DNA of 64,000 bases from Norana najaformis (Eukaryota > Annelida > Clitellata > Crassiclitellata > Hormogastridae): positions 20,678,064 to 20,742,063 of the forward strand of contig OZ029916.1 of NCBI GenBank assembly GCA_964023275.1, read 5' to 3'. Position numbers and translations under genes: made by a program. Below, piece after piece: positions 59,116-64,000 of the stretch (within the stretch, counting starts at the first letter, position 1; the number at the start of each line of letters is the position of its first letter). The notes under the pieces were generated by a model. That model was not told the DNA's origin and ran no database searches. It saw only the letters and a list, made by a program, of their open reading frames with translations.

Positions 59116-61785
59116 TCTGAATTGAGATCCACTTTGTTGTCATTGTTGTCAGTACTTATCGGCCTAAGAGATGTTAGTTGAACGGATGATCTCGACTGCG
59201 GATGCCTTACTCGGATTGGTTCTCTGCTGAAACTGACTCCTTTCCTGGTCCCAACAGTCGCCTCTTTGGGATCAGATTCCCCTCCCTCTTCAGAGTCGTC
59301 ATCGGAGTCATCGTTGCCTGAAAGTCCAGGAATTTTGTAGCAGCAGAAGTCACCTTCAACAGATTCGAGAGTTCGATTACATTCAGTTGCGAATTCAATT
59401 ATAAGCAAAGTATAAAGTAGAAAGTCACCGTTCCAGGTGACTTTCATGCCCCCCTCATAGCACAGGCCATATTTCTTAGAAGGTGTTAATATTAAACCCT
59501 TCACCTTGCCTAGCTCCTGAATGCAGCCGGTCCAGTTAGATGTATTATGACCCGACATATTTTGTCACTCGCGATTTTATACATATTTCATTATGGCTTC
59601 TAAAAAGGTTACCAGATTCATTGAATTCAAGAAAAACACAAATGGATGGATGGATGGATGGAAGGATGGAAGGATGGAAGGATGGATGGATGGATTAATG
59701 GATGGATGGATAGATCGAAACATAGGTAAACAAAGAATTAAGCTGTCATGTCTTTTCCTCTGACTTAAACTAAACCTAGTACCTACCAGTTTTTGTGTCT
59801 TGAATCTGCTGTTTTCCTACATCAGAATTGTCTGTGGTTTCAGTTTCTATATTACACTGTAAATTTTCTGCAGCAGTTTCCATTTCTAATTCACATTCTT
59901 GTTCGCCCATCTGATGAGTTACTACTAAGCTAAACAAAGTAGTTTGGGTCTCTGTCGTTTCGTTTACGCAGTTTCTCGTTCCTTTAGTTCTGGTTTCAGT
60001 CTCGACCTCACCGTCGGATATTTTGGCATCAAAATCACGCTGCGCCGACAGCCAATCCGATATAGCGACGGTTCTATCGGCCAACATCGATCTGTCGCTA
60101 ATCAGTCGATCGTTGTCCGATGATGCAGGCTGAATTACGTCATCAGCCACCTTAAGGGAAGTGACCGATGTTTCGTGGAAACTTTTTTTGATCTGTTGGG
60201 GGTCACCGTAGGCGTGCAGTCGATGCCCTGCTTCAGCAGCTGATAGGTCTATCTGATGATGCTCGTCTGTCCCTTTAATCATGTGACCTCTGGCCGAGGT
60301 CCACTCGCCTGACCATCGATGATTCGGCGGCGCATCGTCTTCTACTGGACTTGGGTTGAGGTCGGACAGCGATCGATCCAGCCTCGTTGGCTGGGCCATC
60401 TCTTCTCCGGATCCACTGCTGCACGTGCTTTCCAGCATCCGACTCTCCATCTCTTCGATGGACTCGTCCATCTTCCAGTACCCACCGGCTTCGCTCAGCA
60501 CTGCCTCGACACTTTCCTTCGACACTCCTAGGGACCCATCCTCCCTCGACCGTCTTTTCGGCAACAGAACCCCACTCAATGATCTCTGCGTCTGGCTGTC
60601 CTCCAGCTGACCTCGTCGCCAAATCACCCCATCCACATGGCCTTTGTCCTCCCGTTTCAGTCCACGCTTGCATCTGGTTCCTGTTCTATTCACCGAGATG
60701 TCCGAACCGTTCTTTAAATCCGTGCAGAAGTCTTGGTTGTTCGTTGGCACCCGAAGAGAATGGTTTCTTTGAACGGAATCGTTCGCGTAAGCAGAATCGT
60801 AGACGTGAACAGCTTTTGAGCACTGTGAAACTGGAAGCGAATTCGAAAACTGAACAGTTGAAGCGTTGGTCTCCGTCGAGGGACCATGTTCCGTCGAGGG
60901 ACCATGTTCCGTCGCTGGCTGAGGCAAAATTCGGCTTTTCGGGTAATGCTTTGGTTTTGGTAAAACAGGAGGACATCTCGAGGTTCTGTTCGAAGGCGAC
61001 TCTGGGAGACTAACGGTGTTTGCGTTGGCATCCTTAATCGACGCCAGATCGACTGTCGTGCAGATGAACGGAACTAGGGTAGTGGTGGTAGTGGTTCCGC
61101 CGTCAGCTTCCGTTCCATAAGACGTCCTCTGTTCCGACGAAGACAGAGACCCTGGCCTTGACCTTCCGTTCTCTGGCGTTACGATATCCCGCGTATCCAG
61201 ACAGATGCTCCGAATAAATCCGTTGCGACAAAATGAAGTCCTCGATTCATTGGTGAACCAAGGTGGGGGCTGGCGAAGGACGTCGGCGTCCTCTGTAGAA
61301 CGCTCCTGATTCGAAACCGCGTTTGTATACGTATACCTCACTGGAACGCATTCCTTTCTGTACCCCGTGCGCTTGTCCACGCTGTTTTCCATCGTGCGGA
61401 AAAGCTCACGGGCACGCTGAAATGTCATATCGTCGTCGATTGATGGGAGAATGTCATTGACCTTCTCTGCTGGTCGTTCATCTTTTACGGAACCACGATT
61501 CAAGTGCCTTTGCATCGACCTGTCTTCCTCAGGTCCACCTGCCTTAGACGGTGAATCACGGTTGTATCCATTTGGCAAAGAGTGGAACTTGGATAGGCTT
61601 GAAAGAAGAAGGTTGTTGGAGGATTGCTCCTCATTGGAAATGGACCTGGCAAGCATTCCGTTGCGAAGCCAGGTAACACCCGAACTGAATCCAGTGCCAA
61701 CAACATCAGTCTCAGCAGCTTCAACTGCACCGTCGTTCCTCGTCGGAGAATTTCCATTTTTAAAGGATGGCGAATAACCACTCAT
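45016..61785 (-). CDS. Neurabin/spinophilin scaffold (PPP1R9-type), 19 coding exons
   Basis: Scaffold that targets protein phosphatase 1 to F-actin and synaptic or junctional sites (family knowledge: neurabin I, spinophilin, C. elegans NAB-1). Exons in transcript order (high to low coordinate): 61785-59787, 59317-59211, 58991-58859, 57726-57606, 57132-57028, 56239-56044, 55780-55664, 55533-55480, 55197-55069, 54685-54564, 53671-53575, 53001-52773, 51681-51545, 50369-49644, 47715-47588, 47079-46903, 46602-46544, 46115-45888, 45210-45016. Every junction has AG/GT borders, and codon phase is continuous except between exons 13 and 14 (phase 0 into phase 2), so one small exon or a different splice site is missed there. 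The product is about 1,690 residues. Domain order is disordered N-terminus, KGVSF PP1 motif (about 692-696), linker, PDZ (about 747-825), coiled coil (about 925-1090), variable region, SAM, basic C-terminus. The C-terminal SAM domain makes it closer to neurabin I than to vertebrate spinophilin, which lacks one. Start: M of MSGYSPSF, just after an acceptor-like TTTGTATAG, so further 5' exons are possible; an in-frame ATG at 61833 is the alternative. Confidence 0.92.
45888..46115 (-). CDS. Neurabin exon 18, SAM domain
   Basis: Encodes [20 protein letters not shown] followed by [20 protein letters not shown] and TKMK, the first four helices of a SAM domain. It matches WSVQQVSHWLMSLNLEQYVS of neurabin I. 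The acceptor is TCTCTACAG and the donor AAG|GTAAGC, phase 0. SAM domains mediate self- or partner association. Confidence 0.95.
46240..46317 (-). mobile_element. tRNA-derived SINE head, family 1 copy A
   Basis: The reverse complement reads as a tRNA-like head: A box TAGTCTAGTGGTTAGCG (rc of about 46288-46304) and B box GGTTCAAATCC (within 46249-46262). It is followed by AGAAATTCG and GATTTCAGTTCCAC, shared with copies B and C, which makes it a SINE and not a tRNA gene. It lies in neurabin intron 17, same strand. Confidence 0.8.
46544..47715 (-). CDS. Neurabin exons 15-17, linker to SAM
   Basis: Exon 15 (47588-47715): [20 protein letters not shown] through EASAFARET. Exon 16 (46903-47079): a basic [20 protein letters not shown] to [11 protein letters not shown]. 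Exon 17 (46544-46602): [20 protein letters not shown]. There is no strong homology, but frame and splice phases (1, 1, 0) are continuous from exon 14 to the SAM exon. In exon 16 another frame is also open; the one given is the only one that fits the strong GTAAGA donor. Confidence 0.75.
48115..48489 (-). other. Unidentified 124-codon GC-rich frame in neurabin intron 14
   Basis: Frame with ATG at 48489 and TAA at 48115. The part from about residue 12 on is GC-rich and compositionally protein-like: [79 protein letters not shown]. The SVDLVLAV run faintly recalls the strand carrying catalytic acidic residues in Mab-21/cGAS-like nucleotidyltransferases, but the match is too short to name it. Exons 14 and 15 of neurabin join in phase without it, so it is not needed as a neurabin exon. 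It could be a nested gene piece, a dead retrocopy or chance. Confidence 0.3.
48941..49345. repeat. 20-bp minisatellite in neurabin intron 14
   Basis: About 20 tandem copies of ATTCTTTCTATTCTAAGCCA, with A/T variation at the last base (GCCA or GCCT) and occasional ATCC for ATTC. Pure enough to be recent. Confidence 0.95.
49532..49566 (-). repeat. Short dispersed repeat, third copy
   Basis: The reverse complement is ATATAGCCTTTTTATTGCCT then CACAAAAGTGCTG. It lies in neurabin intron 14, just past exon 14. Confidence 0.5.
49644..50369 (-). CDS. Neurabin exon 14, large variable exon with poly-Ala
   Basis: Starts [18 protein letters not shown], resembling the basic GAPLRRNSSKGKKW patch of vertebrate neurabin, and runs 241 codons. 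It includes a run of 13 alanines followed by [17 protein letters not shown]. The donor AAGCCGG|GTAAAG is phase 2 and joins exon 15 in frame. The apparent extension of the open frame upstream of 50369 is only the (TGCCC)n repeat and is not coding. Confidence 0.82.
50411..50535. repeat. (GGGCA)n pentanucleotide array
   Basis: About 20 perfect GGGCA units at its core, grading into GGTAGG/GGATA variants. On the coding strand it is (TGCCC)n, ending about 40 bases upstream of the exon 14 acceptor. Confidence 0.95.
51160..51285. repeat. (TCG)n/(TCA)n/(ACA)n trinucleotide tract in neurabin intron 13
   Basis: TCGTCG, then TCATCA, then AACAACAAC for about 125 bases. Confidence 0.9.
51545..51681 (-). 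CDS. Neurabin exon 13, variable region
   Basis: Encodes [20 protein letters not shown], then a proline-rich [16 protein letters not shown]. It joins exon 12 in frame through a split glutamate codon. The donor CTACG|GTAAAG is phase 0, which does not fit exon 14 directly. No homology is recognised; it is included because of the frame, the splice sites and the position. Confidence 0.7.
52773..53671 (-). CDS. Neurabin exons 11-12, end of coiled coil and Pro/Ser region
   Basis: Exon 11 (53575-53671): [20 protein letters not shown] and [11 protein letters not shown]. Exon 12 (52773-53001): [20 protein letters not shown], then a proline/serine/glutamate-rich region ending SSSPEFTT. The joined ends [17 protein letters not shown] parallel VQGLQVRIRDLEAEVFRLL of vertebrate neurabin. 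The intron between them has a degenerate ACAATA repeat next to exon 12. Confidence 0.9.
54564..54685 (-). CDS. Neurabin exon 10, coiled coil [15 protein letters not shown]
   Basis: Encodes [20 protein letters not shown] through [15 protein letters not shown], almost identical to the family signature KKYNKAKKLIKDFQQ. The acceptor is TCCTGGCTTAG... read on the minus strand as CTTAG|GATGCG; the donor is CAAAG|GTACC in phase 2. Confidence 0.96.
54745..54870. repeat. (GAT/GAA)n trinucleotide tract in neurabin intron 9
   Basis: GATGATGAAGAAGATGATGA-type words. Open frames on both strands are repeat artefacts. Confidence 0.9.
55069..55533 (-). CDS. Neurabin exons 8-9, start of coiled coil
   Basis: Two small exons in phase 0: 55480-55533 ([18 protein letters not shown]) and 55069-55197 ([20 protein letters not shown] through LQRDIARYQ). 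They match the neurabin coiled-coil opening LQIKHAVTEAEIQKLKTKLQ. The intron between them carries a degenerate CTGGCTGA/CTGACTGA repeat (about 55253-55405). Confidence 0.92.
55253..55405. repeat. Degenerate CTGG/CTGA/CCGA tetramer tract
   Basis: GGCTGGCTGG, ACCGACCGACC and GACTGACTGA words in neurabin intron 8. Confidence 0.85.
55664..55780 (-). CDS. Neurabin exon 7, acidic linker
   Basis: Encodes [20 protein letters not shown] through [12 protein letters not shown]. The end aligns with the start of the family coiled coil (LSHKFKELQ). The acceptor CTTTTAAAG is preferred over the in-frame upstream ATG because it keeps phase 0 with exon 6. Confidence 0.88.
56044..56239 (-). CDS. Neurabin exon 6, end of PDZ plus poly-Q
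   Basis: Begins [20 protein letters not shown], the end of the PDZ and the following helix (compare FVIGREKPGQVSEVAQLISQ). A run of eight glutamines encoded by CAG repeats follows, then an acidic segment [11 protein letters not shown]. The donor is GGAG|GTAAGA in phase 0. Confidence 0.93.
56536..56580. repeat. (TA)n microsatellite in neurabin intron 5
   Basis: About 18 TA units. Confidence 0.9.
56690..56832 (-). mobile_element. tRNA-derived SINE, family 1 copy C
   Basis: The reverse complement has ACGATAGTCTTAGTGGTCAG, CATGCTAG, B box GGAGTTCAATTCACC (rc of 56766-56780), then TAAATTCCGGTCTCCACA and ACGCCCCCTA. Same family and strand as copies A and B; located in neurabin intron 5. Confidence 0.75.
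57028..57132 (-). CDS. Neurabin exon 5, PDZ second half
   Basis: Encodes [20 protein letters not shown] followed by [14 protein letters not shown], matching the neurabin block IQVNDQIVEVDGISLVGVTQ. It restores DGR-IQV with exon 4 and completes the PDZ with exon 6. Confidence 0.95.
57133..57605 (+). mobile_element. Truncated L2/CR1-like LINE 3' end in neurabin intron 4 (about 57240-57500)
   Basis: Bases about 57240-57500 align by eye with the last 260 bases of the LINE at 27.3-31.08 kb: relics of the [13 protein letters not shown] codons, then GGAACCGAACC, CACCTGTGAATAA.CTGGTTCCC and GGCGCTAAAGAAAT. It is 5'-truncated, lacks open frames and is more diverged than the large copy. Orientation is plus, antisense to neurabin. 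Confidence 0.8.
57606..57726 (-). CDS. Neurabin exon 4, PDZ first half
   Basis: Encodes [20 protein letters not shown] and then [25 protein letters not shown] is the PDZ carboxylate-binding loop, and the segment matches neurabin GLGISIIGMGVGADAGLEKL closely. The acceptor is preceded by a CTG-repeat tract, the donor is followed by GTGCAT, and the codon is split in phase 2. Confidence 0.95.
57849..57928 (-). mobile_element. 80-bp LINE 3' tail fragment in neurabin intron 3
   Basis: The reverse complement contains CCTGTAAATAAGCTGG, CGGCTTTCGTTGGGCGCTG, TAGAAATCTCGG and an (ATTACG)n tail, matching the 3' terminus of the 27.3-31.08 kb LINE. It is heavily 5'-truncated and in the same orientation as neurabin. 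Confidence 0.85.
58859..58991 (-). CDS. Neurabin exon 3, YDRRN...[10 protein letters not shown] linker
   Basis: Begins [14 protein letters not shown] and continues [14 protein letters not shown], the most conserved linker between the PP1 motif and the PDZ domain in neurabins. It joins exon 2 in phase 0 to restore EPIR-VFLTY (compare APIKV-FNTYSNEDYDRRN). The donor AAAG|GTCAGG is phase 1. Confidence 0.95.
59048..59116. repeat. (ATC)n microsatellite in neurabin intron 2
   Basis: About 20 ATC units with one TTC interruption. Confidence 0.95.
59211..59317 (-). CDS. Neurabin exon 2, PP1-docking motif
   Basis: Reads [15 protein letters not shown], then [18 protein letters not shown] fits the [R/K]-x-[V/I]-x-F PP1-docking consensus and aligns with RKIKFSSAPIKV of vertebrate neurabin. 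The acidic run before the motif is also typical. The acceptor follows a pyrimidine-rich tract; the donor is CCGA|GTAAGG in phase 0. A longer open frame extends upstream of the acceptor but is intronic. Confidence 0.92.
59640..59718. repeat. (GGAT)n microsatellite in neurabin intron 1
   Basis: GGATGGATGGAAGGATGGAA run. Confidence 0.95.
59787..61785 (-). CDS. Neurabin exon 1 (N-terminal disordered region)
   Basis: Encodes about 666 residues, largely low-complexity and rich in Ser, Thr, Arg and Glu. The only stretch resembling neurabins elsewhere is [18 protein letters not shown] (about 121-138), similar to the actin-binding segment around FTETRKMFERSV of vertebrate neurabin. A short duplication ([12 protein letters not shown]) lies near the middle, and there is a proline-rich patch ([11 protein letters not shown]). 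The donor ACTG|GTAGGT leaves phase 1. The exon is far less conserved than the rest of the gene, as is usual for this family. Confidence 0.8.
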
Positions 61786-62774
61786 CCTATACAAACACCA
61801 ATTAAGTCTAGCACTTAAACATCCAATCACCAATTAAACCTAGCAATGAAGCATTCAAGCACCGATTCAGCCTGCCAATCAACTATCAGTCATCGATTCA
61901 GCCTACCAGTTATACATCCATTGATCCAATTAGCACCAGTCATACGAGACAAATTCTCCAACAATATGGGGCTAGTGTGACAGGCTGCGTCGTATGCAGT
62001 GTAATGTAACCCAGGGCAGTAAACGTCGAGGGGACGAAGCGTCTTTGAAACCGAGACTCCAAGATTCGAACTGTATACCTGGCGCTTGTCGGATAAATAA
62101 TGTTCGTCGATGACAGAACGATGAATGGACGCAGTCGATGGGTGGTTTGGGCGGATCAATAAACGCATCTGCACGGATGATGATGCTTCAACTAACAATC
62201 TGACACTCCGTTCGTCTTTCGTCCGATGGACATTTGTCTCCTAAATCAGAAATAATCTCTATCAATCGACGGTTATTTTTAATCCTCAGTAATAAAAACA
62301 ACGCTAGCCCTACCACGTGCCATCTTTAACACCACCTGCAACCACGAAATTTGCATTGCAGTCCTAATAGTGTACCACGGTTCATCGCTTCTGGAGTTTC
62401 TGGTGAAATGAATGACACAGCCAAAGAAACTGCAGCGAACGGCGGTCAGTTGGCCAGTGGTCATCGGTGGTCAGTTATGACTGTCCATCACTACACACTG
62501 ACAGGTTCACTGTGTGAAAAGCTGAGAGCTGTCGTAGAAGAAGCTTACCTCTTGAAGATTCGCTCGATTGAGGAGACGATCGCAGTACGACTACCGCCGA
62601 TGTTCTGTTGCTTCAGAGGCTGCTTGTGTGACGTGTGGATGCTGTCAGTCCCTCGCAGACTTGGCACCGGACATTGCGTACATTCACCGCCAGATGGTCA
62701 TTCCGTCGTGGGCGCTGAATGTGACGCCAATCAATTCCAATTACTCTGGTCCACGAGATGACCGATGATTCGCT

Positions 62775-62890
62775 CCCGCTGCTGCTGCTGCTGCTGCTGC
62801 GTACGGGACATTCATCCCTGCTTCCGCCGCCTCTGCTTCTGCCTCCGACATCGCAGCAGCAGCACCAGCTGCTGCTGCTGCTGATGTTGC
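62775..62890. repeat. (CTG)n/(CAG)n trinucleotide runs
   Basis: Separate CTG, CAG and GCTGCTGCTG runs in a GC-rich stretch upstream of the neurabin N-terminal exon. Confidence 0.85.
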
Positions 62891-63525
62891 TTGGACCCAG
62901 TGTGCGCCGCATCCGCAGCTGCTGACTCAGCACCATCTTAGGCAGAGTCGTGAATCAAGTTCAGCCTCCGTCATTGCATGCCGCTCGGTCACGTGGCTAC
63001 CTGCGTAGCAGAGGATGTCCCAAAGGAAAGAAACAAACAACTGCACTGGATGGGATCAGATATAGTTTTAGGATCATGTTAGACGCCTATTGCAGCAGTC
63101 AGAGGTTGGTTCCCTAAGATCGCCAGAGGGCGTATGTCCGTTCGTGATACTTATTCTTACCCCACCCTGTGCAAACTGATCGTTCCTCCGTCGAGGCATT
63201 GCACTCGGTCATGTTGCCATCAGCTTGGCAGCGGCTGTCGCAGAAGATAGAGAGAGCGCAGGGGAGGAGGGAGGATGGAAGGAGGAAGAGGATGGGAGAA
63301 GGAGGTACAGCAGCAGAGAATCGCCGAATTGTAAGCAAGCCTCGTCTTCATTCTGCCGGCTTAACGTCTTGCAATCAATCATTCCTGGGGTCATTAACTC
63401 CTTCTCGCTGGTGCTAACGTTCGCACCACTGGCCGACGAGTGGATTATGGGAAACGGAGCTAAACGCGGAATAGAATTCAGGGAAAGGCCAAAGAACCGG
63501 AAAGACAAAGGAGAAATTAGGGAAA

Positions 63526-63526
<1 letters not shown>

Positions 63527-63564
<38 letters not shown>

Positions 63565-63582
63565 GTGGTGGTGGTGGTGGGA
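63527..63582. repeat. (GGC)n(GGT)n trinucleotide repeat
   Basis: About 11 GGC units then 7 GGT units. Minus strand would read poly-proline; I cannot show it is translated. Confidence 0.95.
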
Positions 63583-64000
63583 CCGTGGATATGACGCACT
63601 GTTTACCTGCTGGTTTCCGTTTTTCCGTCGCCTGGTTCTGGTAATGGAAAACGTTACGAATGATGGAACCGAGCTGTTTGCTTACCACGGTGGTCGCCTT
63701 ATCAGTCGCATCTTGATAGCAGCAAATATCGATAATTAGGGCAGGAGGACGAGAAGGAGGACGAGAAAGAGGAGGAGAGAGAAAAGGTGGAGTAGAAGGA
63801 GGAGAAAAAGTTAACGGTGAGTTGGAAGAGGAGGGGAAGCCCATTATCAACGACAACATCCCTGTTGAAGCTTATCACGTGTTGCTCCGGTCAGAGGGTA
63901 GAGATTCAATTCCATTAGGCAGGCGAATAATACTCTCACTAAAGAACTCATTTCTAATGCGTTTCGAAGCCAAATACGAAACTTTGAGTCTAAAGGCAAC

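Larger units (their letters stand above)
61790..64000 (-). other. 5' flank of neurabin N-terminal exon
   Basis: Likely holds upstream non-coding or coding exons and the promoter of neurabin, because an acceptor-like TTTGTATAG directly precedes the MSGYSPSF codon. GC-rich CTG and GGC repeats mark 62.75-63.6 kb. No exon or core promoter can be fixed from sequence alone. Confidence 0.35.

Noticed and set aside
59318-59558. ATG-initiated frame upstream of the PP1 motif
   Set aside because: It lies in intron 1; the exon 2 acceptor restores phase with exon 1, whereas this extension does not match the family.
63209-63859. 216-codon minus-strand frame with poly-proline
   Set aside because: Driven by the GGC/GGT repeat; no recognised domain. 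Kept only as a possible part of the neurabin 5' region.

Overview
The window is metazoan nuclear DNA from an invertebrate. The visible genes have GT-AG introns, microsatellites and minisatellites are abundant, and there are LINE, piggyBac, hAT-type and tRNA-derived SINE sequences. The base composition and the look of the receptor and the LINE would suit a lophotrochozoan or an invertebrate deuterostome, but nothing here fixes the phylum. No bacterial operon, CRISPR array, rRNA gene or true tRNA gene was found.

Two protein-coding genes are well supported, both on the minus strand. (1) At 5481-6941 a single uninterrupted 486-codon frame encodes a class A aminergic GPCR, most like an invertebrate Gi-coupled 5-HT1-type serotonin receptor. 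(2) At 45016-61785 there is a neurabin/spinophilin (PPP1R9-type) scaffold gene that I reconstructed as 19 coding exons. In protein order it has a long disordered N-terminus with a short actin-binding-like segment, a KGVSF PP1-docking motif, the conserved YDRRN...[10 protein letters not shown] linker, a PDZ domain split over exons, a coiled coil, a long variable region and a C-terminal SAM domain. All exon junctions agree in phase except the exon 13-14 junction, where a small exon is probably missing from the reconstruction.

The rest is repeat-rich intergenic or intronic DNA. 1-5.5 kb: anonymous sequence, a (GAT)n run and a SINE head. 7-21 kb: microsatellites (AAT, GA/GACA, a 12-bp CATATA type, CAGT) and a pyrimidine tract. 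21.95-25.96 kb: a 4-kb minisatellite of alternating 40-bp and 31-bp units with large internal duplications and two condensed 150-bp blocks. 27.3-31.08 kb: a nearly full-length but frameshifted L2/CR1-like LINE with a 2A-like motif, ending in an (ATTACG)n tail. Two truncated relatives of its 3' end lie in neurabin introns. 34.63-34.87 kb: a 238-bp hAT-like MITE with an 8-bp target duplication. 36.7-36.96 kb: a 48-bp minisatellite. 40.74-42.00 kb: an internally deleted piggyBac relic with 55-bp inverted repeats built of paired palindromes. 42-45 kb: CT-rich DNA and the 3' flank of neurabin. 48-50.5 kb: a 20-bp minisatellite, a (GGGCA)n run and an unexplained GC-rich 124-codon frame inside a neurabin intron. 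62-64 kb: CTG and GGC/GGT repeats upstream of the neurabin N-terminal exon.

Functionally, the receptor and the scaffold could act in the same process. Neurabin/spinophilin proteins bring protein phosphatase 1 to actin-rich synaptic sites and, in vertebrates, bind third intracellular loops of some aminergic GPCRs. The two genes are 38 kb apart, and nothing in the sequence shows that they are co-regulated.
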